Shown: positions 7,655 through 15,893 of the stretch, piece after piece | How positions within the stretch are numbered: the stretch's first letter is position 1 | How the letters are laid out: every line of letters begins with the position of its first letter | DNA from: Candidatus Methylospira mobilis | GTDB lineage: Bacteria; Pseudomonadota; Gammaproteobacteria; Methylococcales; Methylococcaceae | NCBI RefSeq assembly: GCF_009498235.1 | Contig: NZ_CP044205.1 | Span: forward strand, 863,716 to 927,715 | DNA: 64,000 nucleotides | Direction of reading: 5' to 3' | Translations under genes and position numbers: made by a program | The notes under the pieces: model-generated | The model's database searches: none | The model's input: the letters and a program-made list of their open reading frames with translations, nothing else | Told to the model about the DNA's origin: nothing

Positions 7655-9013
7655 CTAATGAGATGAGTTGGCGCGCTTTTTATCCGTTTCTGCGAACTCG
7701 CTGTCCTCCGGCTGCCGGCTTTCGCCTTCTTCGGCAGCGGATAGAGCGGGATCGCGAACAACGACTTCAACATCGCGCAACCCATCTATCATCTCTTCAT
7801 CGACACGGCAAATCTGTACGCCGTCTATGGACGGTACGTCGAACATCGGTTTACGCAGCACATGCTCCAGTATGCTGCGCAGCCCGCGCGCGCCGGTTTC
7901 GCGTTCTATCGCTTTCTGCGCAATGCGTTTCAACGCAGCCTCGGTAAATTCCAGTTCTACATTTTCATAGGAAAACAGCTTCTGATACTGGCGCGTCAGC
8001 GCATTCTTCGGCTCGGTGAGTATGCTGATCAGGGCTTCTTCGTTTAACGGCTCCAGCGGCGCCAGCACCGGGAAGCGCCCGATGAATTCGGGTATCAAGC
8101 CGAAGTGACGCAGATCGCCCGGCTGCGTTTCGTTCAGCAAAGCCTCCAGGTCCGGTTTTTCATCGCTATCGACCGGCTCGGCATGAAAACCTATGCCGCT
8201 ACGCGAAGGTTTCAAACGCTTGGAAACGTGTTTCTCCAGGCCTGGAAACGCTCCGCCGGCTATGAACAGGATGTTACGGGTATCGAGCGCTACTTCGTCG
8301 CCGCCGCCATCGCGTTTTTTACCTTTTTGCGAAACCTTGACGACGGCGCCTTCCACCAGCCGCAACAATGCCTGCTGTACGCCTTCGCCGGAAATATCGC
8401 GGGTGTTGGTCGCCATTTCCGGGCTGCGTGCCAGCTTGTCGACTTCATCCAGGTATACGATACCCCATTCGGCGCGGCCGACATTGCCGTCGGCGACTTC
8501 GAGCAAGCGTACCAGTATGTTTTCGACATCGTCGCCGACATAACCGGCCTGGGTCAGCGTGGTTGCATCTGCAACCACGAAAGGCACGCCCACGGTTTTA
8601 GCCAGCGTGGATGCCATCAGGGTTTTACCTGTTCCGGTCGGGCCGATCAGCAGGATGTTTGATTTCCCCAGTTCGACCTCGTGGTGCAGGTGATTGAAGC
8701 CCTGATCGCCGCTTTCATGCTTCAGACGTTTGTAATGGTTGTAGACCGCAACCGACAGTATTTCCTTGGCAAGATGCTGGCCGACGACGTAAGTGTCGAG
8801 TATTTCCTTGATTTTAGAGGGCTTCGGTATAGGCCCATGCAGCTCGGTCAAAACGCGCTTGCGCCCCCAGTTGCTGACCACCTGGTCGGCCAGCTTGACG
8901 CAGGCTTCGCAAATGGCGCCTTCGGCTCCGGCGATCATCGGCGTCGCCGGTGTTTGCTCTATGCCGCAAAAAGAACAATGGGAATGAACCGAAGTATGTG
9001 TTGTTGCGTTCAT
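7655..9013 (-). CDS. clpX: nif-linked ClpX, AAA+ unfoldase of the ClpXP protease
   Basis: 452 residues. The N-terminal zinc-binding domain has Cys at about 13, 16, 35 and 38. The AAA+ core has Walker A GPTGTGKT (about 124-131), pore loop GYVG, Walker B YLDEVDK and the sensor region EFIGRFPVLAPL. The IGF loop needed to dock ClpP is present (SGIGFHAE). The loop that reads RKH in E. coli ClpX, which lines the pore entrance and recognises ssrA tags, here aligns as KRD in GKKRDGGGDEV. The C-terminus is acidic and extended. The ATG overlaps the nifM stop (ATGA), so it is translated as part of the nif operon, as in Azotobacter where clpX also follows nifM. A nif-specific protein turnover role is inferred. 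A longer in-frame start would lie inside nifM and is unlikely. Confidence 0.93.
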   Translation of the reverse strand: MNATTHTSVHSHCSFCGIEQTPATPMIAGAEGAICEACVKLADQVVSNWGRKRVLTELHGPIPKPSKIKEILDTYVVGQHLAKEILSVAVYNHYKRLKHESGDQGFNHLHHEVELGKSNILLIGPTGTGKTLMASTLAKTVGVPFVVADATTLTQAGYVGDDVENILVRLLEVADGNVGRAEWGIVYLDEVDKLARSPEMATNTRDISGEGVQQALLRLVEGAVVKVSQKGKKRDGGGDEVALDTRNILFIAGGAFPGLEKHVSKRLKPSRSGIGFHAEPVDSDEKPDLEALLNETQPGDLRHFGLIPEFIGRFPVLAPLEPLNEEALISILTEPKNALTRQYQKLFSYENVELEFTEAALKRIAQKAIERETGARGLRSILEHVLRKPMFDVPSIDGVQICRVDEEMIDGLRDVEVVVRDPALSAAEEGESRQPEDSEFAETDKKRANSSH

Positions 9014-9906
9014 GATCTTGCTCCCGGTTGTGTTGGTTTTTGTAAACTGCGTATCCAATTTCTGCGGCGGCTTTCCCTGGTGCGATCCTGCAGGATAAGG
9101 CGGATCTGCGGCGTCGCTTTTTTCAGCGATACCGTTTTCGCCGTAGTGATCGATTTGCACCAGAGCAAATGAAAGCCCATTTCCGATTCCACTATGCCGC
9201 TGATCTGATCCGGCTTCATTTCGAACAGCGCCTTATCCAGTTCGGGATAGAGCTGCCCGCGCACCACTGCGCCGATTTTACCTCCGTCCATCGCAGTCGG
9301 ACACTCGGAATGTCGAGTAGCAAGTTCCTCGAACATGCGCGGTTTCTGCGCCAGACGTTGTGCAATTTGCTTGATGCGCACCAACGCCTGCTCGCGGCTG
9401 TTTTCCGGAAATTGCTCGTTGACGGTAATCAGTATATGCAGAACTTCGCGTTTTTCCGGCTGCACGAAACGCGTCTTGTGTTCGTGGTAAAACAGGCCGA
9501 TATCGACCTCGCTGATTTCGTCGTCGCCGGCAACAACCTTGTCCAGTACCGTATTGACCCGGCATTGCCGCGCCAGCGCGAGCCGTAGCGTTTCTTCGGT
9601 CAAGCCGTTTTCAGCCAGTGCAGCCAGAAATCTATCGTCGTCCTCGTAGCGGGCGCGCACTTCCTGAATGGCGCGCGTGACTTCATCCTCACCGGCCACC
9701 ACACCGATTGCTTCCCTGGCGCTTAAAATGCGCGATTCGAGTTCGAGCACGCGCGCCGCCTGACGTTCGGCCTGGATGCGTTCTTCATCGCTCAGTTCGG
9801 CAGGCGCGCGTTCGAAAAGCTCAAGCGCCGAACGCAGCATGGCATAAGGTAAATCGGCCTGGCCTGGACTTGCGGCCGTCTCGATGCGTGTCTGTTCGAA
9901 GCTCAT
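9010..9906 (-). CDS. nifM: NifM, parvulin-type peptidyl-prolyl isomerase for nitrogenase maturation
   Basis: 298 residues. NifM is needed for folding and maturation of the nitrogenase Fe protein NifH. The C-terminal half carries a parvulin rotamase domain (about residues 150-260): EVLHILITVNE, then FEELATRHSECPTAMDGGKI, then GQLYPELDKALFEMKPDQIS and GFHLLWCKSI. The N-terminal half is helical and typical of NifM. The start overlaps the nifZ stop and its own stop overlaps the clpX start, both as ATGA, so nifZ, nifM and clpX appear translationally coupled. Confidence 0.93.
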   Translation of the reverse strand: MSFEQTRIETAASPGQADLPYAMLRSALELFERAPAELSDEERIQAERQAARVLELESRILSAREAIGVVAGEDEVTRAIQEVRARYEDDDRFLAALAENGLTEETLRLALARQCRVNTVLDKVVAGDDEISEVDIGLFYHEHKTRFVQPEKREVLHILITVNEQFPENSREQALVRIKQIAQRLAQKPRMFEELATRHSECPTAMDGGKIGAVVRGQLYPELDKALFEMKPDQISGIVESEMGFHLLWCKSITTAKTVSLKKATPQIRLILQDRTRESRRRNWIRSLQKPTQPGARS

Positions 9907-10370
9907 GCAGTTTCCTCCTGCGTATCCTGTTCTTCCAGCGGCAGCAAACTGGCTTCGGGAACCAGCAGCGTATGGCCTGGAAAACGCACGTGGTATAAAA
10001 CATTTTCGGGGTTGTCGCGCACGACTTTCAGTATTTCTCCTTCCGCGCCGCTGGCTGCGATCACCTCGCCCTTTACCGCCAGCGCATTGCGGCTGCGCAC
10101 CTTATCCCTGAATTCGAAGCGGCTCGGCGCCCATGGCGCGTCCGCGGGGATCAGTTCTTCGGCGCGGCAGCCGACCATGCGCTGCTCGTTCATAAAGTGC
10201 ACCGAGTAAATGACCTGATCCTGCAGGAAGGTGCCGACATTGACTACATAACCCACGCTGCCGCGCCGCACCAGAAAGTCGCCTACTTCCATCCCCGGAT
10301 AAGTGCCGTCGTTGCGGACGTTGCGTATCACGCGAACTTCGGTTCCGTAATCATAGCGTTCCGGTTCCAT
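9903..10370 (-). CDS. nifZ: Nitrogen fixation protein NifZ
   Basis: 155 residues. NifZ acts in P-cluster formation of the MoFe protein. The N-terminal block DYGTEVRVIRNVRNDGTYPG followed by RRGSVGYVVNVGTFLQDQVIYSVHF is the family signature. A second SH3-like half (AVKGEVIAASGAEGEILKVV, then VLYHVRFPGHTLLVPEASLLPL) follows. It overlaps nifM by four bases and lies 11 bases after nifW, inside the nif operon. A second, single-domain NifZ-like gene lies at 15633-15893. Confidence 0.93.
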   Translation of the reverse strand: MEPERYDYGTEVRVIRNVRNDGTYPGMEVGDFLVRRGSVGYVVNVGTFLQDQVIYSVHFMNEQRMVGCRAEELIPADAPWAPSRFEFRDKVRSRNALAVKGEVIAASGAEGEILKVVRDNPENVLYHVRFPGHTLLVPEASLLPLEEQDTQEETA

Positions 10371-10381
10371 AATACCCCCGA

Positions 10382-10699
10382 TTACTTCTTGAACAGCCCT
10401 TCGATTGGAACAAACGTTGTTTGCGGCTCGTGCATGTGAAACACCTTGAACACTTTTTCCGTCAGCGCGTCGGAGACGACAAAGTCCTGGTAAGCCTGTT
10501 CCATTAGCCGTTTATAGACCGCATGCTTCGCTTCTTCATCTTCCGGCATTGTTTCCGCGCCCTGGTTCAGGTAATTATGGAAGCGTTGCAGGATATGCAG
10601 ACGGTTTACATGCACCACCTTGGGGTCGTATTCGAGCTTGAAATAGTCCAGGAAATCTTCCGCGGATTCGAGGCTTTCAAGGTCTTCTTCAAAATTCAT
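10382..10699 (-). CDS. nifW: Nitrogenase-stabilising protein NifW
   Basis: 105 residues, the usual NifW length. NifW associates with the MoFe protein and helps protect or mature it. The blocks LESLESAEDFLDYFKLEYDP, then LHILQRFHNYL, then AYQDFVVSDALTEKVFKVFH match the family closely. The ATG has a GAGGAG-type ribosome binding site. It sits between the TPR gene and nifZ in the same operon. Confidence 0.93.
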   Translation of the reverse strand: MNFEEDLESLESAEDFLDYFKLEYDPKVVHVNRLHILQRFHNYLNQGAETMPEDEEAKHAVYKRLMEQAYQDFVVSDALTEKVFKVFHMHEPQTTFVPIEGLFKK

Positions 10700-10746
10700 G
10701 GTAACTCCTCATATTCAAAACAAACCGCGTTTGCGGGACAAAACCT

Positions 10747-11271
10747 TCAGCACTTCAGCGGTTTGGGTATAGTATCGTTTTCTTCGGCTATATCCAGCAC
10801 ATCCAGCAACTGCTGAGCTCCCAGACGATTGTTGCTGTCCAGCGCCACCAGTTTTTGCAGCATCGATTTGCCGGTTTCCAGCCGCCCCAAACGCAGTTGC
10901 ACGAAAGCGGCGGCTTTCAGGCATAATAGATGAAAACGCAGCAGCGTCATCGATTGCGTAATCGCCTGTTCGACATGACCGGTTTGCAAGGCCTGCCAAT
11001 CCGGCGGAAAACCAAGGTCGCGACCGGTAATGGCCAATACTCTCCGGGATACTTCCAGTGCATCTTCAAGACGATGCTGATAATAATAAAAGCGGTAAAG
11101 CGCAACCAAAACGGTCAAGGACTCCGGCTCCAGGGCACAGGCTTCAAGTAAAGGCAACTCTCCACCGTCTTCCGCATAGAGCGCGGATGACTTCAAAATC
11201 AAGGCATCTATTTCCGGGTGTTGTGGTTTATCGAAATAGAGATCCTGTCCTTCAAAATCCAGTAAATCCAC
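10747..11271 (-). CDS. nif-operon TPR-like protein, function unknown
   Basis: 174 residues, all-helical, with TPR-like spacing: ALEPESLTVLVALYRFYYYQ, then RLEDALEVSRRVLAITGRDLG, and in the C-terminal half HLLCLKAAAFVQLRLGRLETGKSML followed by LVALDSNNRLGA. It starts with GTG; AGGAG lies six bases upstream. It lies between nifV and nifW, the position of cysE1 in Azotobacter. A scaffold or chaperone role in nitrogenase assembly is a guess from location only. Confidence 0.7.
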   Translation of the reverse strand: MDLLDFEGQDLYFDKPQHPEIDALILKSSALYAEDGGELPLLEACALEPESLTVLVALYRFYYYQHRLEDALEVSRRVLAITGRDLGFPPDWQALQTGHVEQAITQSMTLLRFHLLCLKAAAFVQLRLGRLETGKSMLQKLVALDSNNRLGAQQLLDVLDIAEENDTIPKPLKC

Positions 11272-11283
11272 TTATTTGCTCCT

Positions 11284-11451
11284 TTATCCCTGACATGGCG
11301 TCGCACTCCAGCGCGTCTTGCCCGGAATCGGCGGCGCGGGTATTACGAATGTCGTTCTGAAATTGTCGCTTTTCTTGATTTGCCCTGATAAATCGGCCGG
11401 AATCGTATTGCTGGCGGCCTGATTCTTTTTTTCAACAGCTTGTGTATTCAT
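11284..11451 (-). CDS. Small ORF coupled to nifV (55 aa)
   Basis: This frame is easily missed because of its size. Its ATG (11451-11449) overlaps the nifV stop as ATGA, GGAG lies just upstream within nifV, and its TAA is followed directly by the ribosome binding site of the TPR gene. The product begins MNTQAVEKKNQAASNTIPAD and later has FRTTFVIPAPPIPGKTRWS, a basic, Pro-rich and probably disordered peptide. I do not recognise a family. The tight coupling on both sides supports a real, translated gene with a possible role in nitrogen fixation. Confidence 0.6.
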   Translation of the reverse strand: MNTQAVEKKNQAASNTIPADLSGQIKKSDNFRTTFVIPAPPIPGKTRWSATPCQG

Positions 11452-12620
11452 AACGTCATCTCCGATGGGTAACAGGTCATGGTTTCATTCCGTTTGACGG
11501 ACACTTCAAGTCGGCGGTACAACTTCCAAAGCAGTCCGACATCAGGAATCCGTTTGTAACAAACGACATAGGCGCGTATATCTTTCAACAGGCTTTCGGC
11601 CTGTGGCGGCTCCAGTCTGATGCCGATTTTTTGGTAAGCATCGATAACCGCTTGACGGCCGGAGTGCTTCCCTAGAATGAACTCGTGCTCGCGTCCTATG
11701 ATGGCCGGATCAACCCCCTGATAGTTGAGTTTGTCTTTCAGCATGCCGTCGACGTGGATACCGGCTTCATGGCTGAAAACACGCTTGCCAACCAGGCTTT
11801 TGCGCCAGCCGACCGGTTCGCCGGAAGCGCGTTCGACGCAGCCGGAAACGCGGCAGAAATCCTTGAGATCGATCCCAGTTCCAATGCCGTGCAGTTGATG
11901 GAGCGCCGCGACTACTTCTTCCAGCGCCGCATTGCCGGCGCGTTCGCCCAAACCATTGACAGTCGTATTTACATGCGACGCGCCGCCCAGAACCGCTGCA
12001 AGGGTGTTGGCTGTCGCCAGCCCCAAATCGTCGTGCGCATGCATTTCCAGTTCCAGATCGGTAGCGCTACGCAAACGGCTGAAGGCGTCCCGCAATGCAA
12101 ACGGCTCCATGATGCCGACGGTATCGGCGTAACGAAGACGGTTTGCGCCCGCTTTTCCAGCCGCTTCCGCAACTTGCAGTAAAAAGCCGATGTCCGCGCG
12201 GGATGCGTCTTCCATGCCGACGCAGACGTGAAAGCCGGCGTCGACGGCCGAGCGCACGCAGACGTTTATGCGCGACAGCACCTGCTCTTGTCCCAGATTC
12301 AGCTTGCGCCGCATCTGCTGTTCGGATACCGGAATGGAGAGGTCGATGCTGGGTACGCCCAGCCCGTTGCTCTGTTGTAAATCGGCAGGACACATGCGCG
12401 CCCAGACCATCAAACGCGCCTTGAGTCCCAAAGCAGCCAGTACCCTGATCTCGTCGCGCTCGCGCTCGCCCATGGCCGGAATACCTATTTCCAGTTCCGG
12501 TACCCCCAGGCTGTCCAGTTGCCGTGCAATCTCGATCTTTTCATCAAGCGAGAATGCAACGCCCGCCGACTGCTCGCCGTCTCGCAAGGTCGTGTCGTTT
12601 ATGGTAATCGAGCGAGTCAT
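11448..12620 (-). CDS. nifV: Homocitrate synthase NifV
   Basis: 390 residues. It condenses acetyl-CoA with 2-oxoglutarate to homocitrate, the organic ligand of FeMo-co. The TIM-barrel blocks of the homocitrate/isopropylmalate synthase family are present: NDTTLRDGEQSAGVAFS at the N-terminus, then RYADTVGIMEPF, MHAHDDLGLATANTLAAVLG (metal-binding HxH) and NGLGERAGNAALEEV. VFSHEAGIHVDGMLKD follows. Its stop overlaps the start of a 55-aa ORF. It is separated from nifS by 340 bases that hold a palindromic element and a possible sigma-54 promoter. Confidence 0.94.
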   Translation of the reverse strand: MTRSITINDTTLRDGEQSAGVAFSLDEKIEIARQLDSLGVPELEIGIPAMGERERDEIRVLAALGLKARLMVWARMCPADLQQSNGLGVPSIDLSIPVSEQQMRRKLNLGQEQVLSRINVCVRSAVDAGFHVCVGMEDASRADIGFLLQVAEAAGKAGANRLRYADTVGIMEPFALRDAFSRLRSATDLELEMHAHDDLGLATANTLAAVLGGASHVNTTVNGLGERAGNAALEEVVAALHQLHGIGTGIDLKDFCRVSGCVERASGEPVGWRKSLVGKRVFSHEAGIHVDGMLKDKLNYQGVDPAIIGREHEFILGKHSGRQAVIDAYQKIGIRLEPPQAESLLKDIRAYVVCYKRIPDVGLLWKLYRRLEVSVKRNETMTCYPSEMTL

Positions 12621-12691
12621 GACAGCTCCTTAAGTTATAAGCTGGTAATCTGTTCGGGCCGTTGCGCGCCTAAGCAGCATATAGCGAAGCG

Positions 12692-12706
12692 GCAAAAATA
12701 CAGCCC
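12692..12706 (-). promoter_or_regulatory. Candidate sigma-54 promoter upstream of nifV
   Basis: On the minus strand GGGCTG-TATTT-TTGCC has the GG and GC pairs at sigma-54 spacing (compare TGGCAC-N5-TTGCW). It lies about 72 bases before the nifV start. The -24 half is a weak match and I see no NifA site close by, so this is a candidate only. Confidence 0.35.
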
Positions 12707-12795
12707 GGAGGCAGCCACGCGTTATCCGTGGATATCAAAACACGGAGTCTCTCCCTGATTTCACTACCTTTCATTCGGGCTACAATAATCGGTTT

Positions 12796-12914
12796 CCCTC
12801 ACCCCAGCCCGCTCCGCGCTCCACGGACTGCCTTGCAGCGCAGTCCGTCTACGGCGGGGCGAAGCATGCTTCGCAAAGTTCCCTCTTCGCCCCAGCGGGA
12901 GATGAGGGTCGGTG
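12796..12914. repeat. Complex palindromic element between nifV and nifS
   Basis: Nested inverted repeats: outer arms CCCTCACCCCAGCCCGC and GCGGGAGATGAGGG, an inner pair ACGGACTGC/GCAGTCCGT (12823-12831 and 12840-12848), and a 16-base perfect palindrome GCGAAGCATGCTTCGC at 12859-12874. The last is shared with 4175-4189. This looks like a non-coding palindromic mobile repeat of the REP or MITE type. Together with the rest of 12621-12960 it contains no gene I can support. Confidence 0.6.
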
Positions 12915-12960
12915 TTCGCTACGCGATTTGCACGGGATAACGTTGCTCTTGCTTTACCCT

Positions 12961-14169
12961 TTATGCATAGGCCGGTGCAAAGGCCTTGTCCGGTTCGGTA
13001 ATTGGGCCGTTCTCGCCCCAATACGGAGAAAGACGGCGCAATTCGGCCACAATGGGCGGAACCGCTGCGATCACGGCGTCGATTTCCTGCTGCGTGTTAT
13101 AGCGCGACAGCGAGAAACGGATGGTTCCGTGCGCCGCCGTGTAGGGAATATTCATCGCGCGCATCACATGCGAGGGCTCCAGCGAGCCGGATGTGCAGGC
13201 CGAGCCCGACGAACCTGCTATCCCCTGTTTATTGAGCAGCATCAGGATCGACTCGCCCTCAATGTATTCAAACGCAATGTTGGCGGTATTGGGCAAGCGA
13301 TTCGCTACATCTCCGGTTACGAAACAGTGCGGTACCTGGGCTAAAATCCCGGCTTCCAGCCGGTCGCGCAAGGCCTTCACCTGAGTATTCTCGAACTCGA
13401 TATGCTGCTCGGCCAGTTCGCAGGCCTTGCCCAGGCCGATTACCGAGGCCGCGTTTTCGGTACCCGCTCGCCTTCCGCGTTCCTGGTGTCCGCCGCGCAG
13501 CAGCGGACGGAAGCGCACGCCGCGTTTAAGGTAGAGTACGCCGACGCCCTTGGGAGCATGCAGCTTGTGTCCTGAAACCGACAGCATGTCGATCTTGGTA
13601 TTTTTTAAGTCGATGGGCACTTTGCCGACGGCCTGCACCGCATCGGTATGGAACTGCACGCCCACTGCATGCGCCATTTCCGCCATCTGCTCAACCGGAA
13701 ACAGCGTGCCGGTTTCATTGTTGGCCCACATCACCGAAACGATGGCGACGTTGGGCGTTAACAAACGCTGGTACTCGGCCAGATCCAGACGCCCCTGACC
13801 GTCCACCGCCAGGCGGTGTATGGTGTAGCCTTCCTTTTCCAACTGTGCGCACAGCGCCAGTACCGCCGGATGCTCAACCGCAGTGGTGATGATTTCCTTG
13901 CGGCTCGGAAAGCATTTGATCGCAGACAGGATCGCGGTGTTGTCCGATTCCGTCCCGCACGAAGTCAGGATGATTTCCGAATCATGCGCCGCGCCCAGCA
14001 GGCTCTGGATCTGCTTGCGCGCCTTGCTCAACGCGCGGCCGACGCCGTTGCCGAAGCTATGGATGGACGAGGGGTTGCCGAACTGCTCCAGGAAAAACGG
14101 CAACATGGCCTCCACAACTTTCGGGTCGCACTGCGTCGTCGCGTTATTATCGAGATAGATATCAGCCAT
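12961..14169 (-). CDS. nifS: Cysteine desulfurase NifS
   Basis: 402 residues from the ATG of [16 protein letters not shown]. This PLP enzyme takes sulfur from cysteine for nitrogenase Fe-S clusters. The PLP lysine lies in [20 protein letters not shown] and the catalytic cysteine loop is [29 protein letters not shown] and [11 protein letters not shown] are also typical. The start overlaps the end of nifU by eight bases, and AAAGGAG lies inside nifU at the right distance. A longer frame beginning seven codons earlier is less likely. Confidence 0.95.
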   Translation of the reverse strand: MADIYLDNNATTQCDPKVVEAMLPFFLEQFGNPSSIHSFGNGVGRALSKARKQIQSLLGAAHDSEIILTSCGTESDNTAILSAIKCFPSRKEIITTAVEHPAVLALCAQLEKEGYTIHRLAVDGQGRLDLAEYQRLLTPNVAIVSVMWANNETGTLFPVEQMAEMAHAVGVQFHTDAVQAVGKVPIDLKNTKIDMLSVSGHKLHAPKGVGVLYLKRGVRFRPLLRGGHQERGRRAGTENAASVIGLGKACELAEQHIEFENTQVKALRDRLEAGILAQVPHCFVTGDVANRLPNTANIAFEYIEGESILMLLNKQGIAGSSGSACTSGSLEPSHVMRAMNIPYTAAHGTIRFSLSRYNTQQEIDAVIAAVPPIVAELRRLSPYWGENGPITEPDKAFAPAYA

Positions 14170-15079
14170 GAGCAGCACTCCTTTGATCATGCGCCAATTG
14201 GTCGGCGGGTATTACCCGGATGAATTCACCCAGATCTTCCATCAATTTTTGCTGGATGCCGCCGATGGTCATGTTGGCCATCCCGCATCCGGCGCAAGCT
14301 CCGGTCATTTTGATGTAGACGCGGTTGCCGTCGACTTCGACCAGTTCGGCGTCGCCGCCATCCATGCGCAGATTCGGACGTATCGCCTCGATTACCGCTT
14401 CGATACGGCGGATACGCTGCACCGAGGTCAAAGCGCCGCTTTTCTTGGCGGCAATCGGCAACGGCGCTGGCTCTTCCACTTTTTTTACGTCAGTGGAAAA
14501 AACTTCTCCTTTTTCGGTCAATACCTTTACCAGGATTTCTTCTATCCCTTCGTGGCACGACGAGCAACCGCCGCCGGCCTTGGTGTAATTGGTGACTTCT
14601 TCGACGGTATGCAGATTGTTAATGCGTATGGTTTCCTCTATCAGCACCGCGTCGACCGCGAAACATTTGCAGATCAGCGCGCCTTCTTCATGGTCGTCGC
14701 TCCATTCTTCGCCGCGATAGTTGGCAATCGCCGCCTGCAGCGCCTCGCGCCCCATCACGGAACAATGCATCTTTTCCGGCGGCAGGCCATCGAGATACTC
14801 GGCTATGTCCTGATTGGTGACCTTGAGCGCATCGTCCAGCGTCATTCCCTTGACTATTTCGGTCAGAGCCGATGACGACGCAATGGCGGAGCCGCAACCG
14901 AAGGTCTGGAAACGCGCATCTTCGATAACATCGGTTTCCGGGTTGACCTTCAGGCTCAAGCGCAACGCATCGCCGCAGGAAATCGAGCCGACATCGCCGA
15001 CGCCGTTGGCTTCTTCCAGCACACCGACGTTGCGCGGTTGATAGAAGTGTTCTTTTACTTTTTCAGAATAATCCCACAT
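14162..15079 (-). CDS. nifU: Fe-S cluster scaffold NifU
   Basis: 305 residues from [20 protein letters not shown]. NifU assembles Fe-S clusters from sulfur supplied by NifS. Three domains are present: an N-terminal IscU-like domain with cysteines in [32 protein letters not shown] and [11 protein letters not shown]; a central [2Fe-2S] ferredoxin-like domain ([19 protein letters not shown], then [15 protein letters not shown]); and a C-terminal NFU domain with [17 protein letters not shown]. The three-domain layout marks the dedicated nitrogenase form. Gene order iscA-like, nifU, nifS follows the usual nif operon head. Confidence 0.95.
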   Translation of the reverse strand: MWDYSEKVKEHFYQPRNVGVLEEANGVGDVGSISCGDALRLSLKVNPETDVIEDARFQTFGCGSAIASSSALTEIVKGMTLDDALKVTNQDIAEYLDGLPPEKMHCSVMGREALQAAIANYRGEEWSDDHEEGALICKCFAVDAVLIEETIRINNLHTVEEVTNYTKAGGGCSSCHEGIEEILVKVLTEKGEVFSTDVKKVEEPAPLPIAAKKSGALTSVQRIRRIEAVIEAIRPNLRMDGGDAELVEVDGNRVYIKMTGACAGCGMANMTIGGIQQKLMEDLGEFIRVIPADQLAHDQRSAAHG

Positions 15080-15104
15080 GGGGTGACCTCCTCGGTATTC
15101 AATG

Positions 15105-15434
15105 TTACGCTGAGAAAGAATTGCCGCAGGAGCAGGCATTCTTGGCGTTTGGATTTGAGAATTTAAAGCCGGAACCTTCGATACTTTCGACAAAATCGAC
15201 GCTGGTGCCTTCGATCATCGGTAAACTGCCTGGATCGACAAACACTTTGATTCCGTCATATTCAAGAACGGTATCGTCTTCAGCTGCGGCTTCTTCCAGC
15301 TTCAGACCATACTGCAAGCCGGAGCAGCCGCCTCCGGAAATCTGTATCCTCAATCCCGAAGCCGAGCCGGCTGAATCGGAACCGGAAGTAAAACGGTGTA
15401 TGGCTTTGATGGCATTATCGGTTAGGGTAAGCAT
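15105..15434 (-). CDS. Nif-type IscA/HesB Fe-S carrier protein
   Basis: 109 residues, A-type carrier. The three cluster-binding cysteines are in [12 protein letters not shown] (about residue 36) and the C-terminal CSCGNSFS. It is the first gene of the minus-strand nif operon, 25 bases before nifU, the position of iscA-nif in Azotobacter. A sigma-54 promoter (15482-15497) and a NifA site (15596-15611) lie upstream, so NifA/RpoN control under nitrogen limitation is likely. Confidence 0.92.
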   Translation of the reverse strand: MLTLTDNAIKAIHRFTSGSDSAGSASGLRIQISGGGCSGLQYGLKLEEAAAEDDTVLEYDGIKVFVDPGSLPMIEGTSVDFVESIEGSGFKFSNPNAKNACSCGNSFSA

Positions 15435-15481
15435 ATGGATCTCCTGCTATGGGTGGTGGCACTGTCTTTGTAATATGTATT

Positions 15482-15497
15482 TGCACCCCGCGTGCCA
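15482..15497 (-). promoter_or_regulatory. Sigma-54 (-24/-12) promoter of the nif operon
   Basis: On the minus strand TGGCAC-GCGGG-GTGCA matches TGGCAC-N5-TTGCA, with an exact -24 box and correct GG-to-GC spacing. The single change in the -12 half is G for the first T. It lies about 50 bases before the iscA-like start and about 100 bases downstream of a perfect NifA upstream activator sequence, which is the standard geometry. Confidence 0.75.
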
Positions 15498-15595
15498 AGT
15501 TTTTTTGTTGAAGTTAATATATTGTTTTTTATGATTTATTTTGAAATTCAACCTTGGGTAATGGCGCGGGTAGACCAAAATCACTCCTTTTGGAG

Positions 15596-15611
15596 TGTCG
15601 TATTTCCGACA
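15596..15611. promoter_or_regulatory. NifA upstream activator sequence
   Basis: TGT-CGTATTTCCG-ACA is an exact TGT-N10-ACA NifA site. It is about 100 bases upstream of the minus-strand sigma-54 promoter and 21 bases before the divergent NifZ-like gene. A small perfect hairpin, CACTCC-TTTT-GGAGTG (15582-15597), abuts and overlaps it. Confidence 0.75.
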
Positions 15612-15632
15612 AAATAGCAGAGGTATACAAAA

Positions 15633-15893
15633 ATGCAGGCAGTAGAAACACTCGAAGAAGGCGACATCGTTTATGCGCTGATCGATTTTTATAATGACGG
15701 CAGCATCGAGCATCTAGATGAGGGCGCCTTGTTGGCCTCCAGGGGCGCTCGCGGCGTCATAGTGCGTATCGGCCATGTAGAACACCTTCCCGACAAGACC
15801 GTATTTCTGGTGCGATTCGAAGACAAGGATAATAACCTCGGCGACCCGGTCGGGTGCTGGGCTGATGAGCTGGGTGTTACATTGGCAAGCTGA
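15633..15893 (+). CDS. Single-domain NifZ-like protein
   Basis: 86 residues. The blocks EEGDIVYALIDFYNDGSI, then LLASRGARGVIVRIGHVE, then VFLVRFEDKDNNLGDPVGCW match the short NifZ-family proteins of nif clusters, with an SH3-like beta fold. The gene is divergent from the nif operon and the ATG follows AGAGG. The NifA site lies just upstream, but the only plus-strand sigma-54-like match (15457-15471, TGGCAC-TGTCT-TTGTA) has a T in place of the key C at -12 and lies on the far side of that site. How this gene is expressed is therefore unclear. The family call is fairly secure; a role in P-cluster maturation is inferred. Confidence 0.75.
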   Translation: MQAVETLEEGDIVYALIDFYNDGSIEHLDEGALLASRGARGVIVRIGHVEHLPDKTVFLVRFEDKDNNLGDPVGCWADELGVTLAS

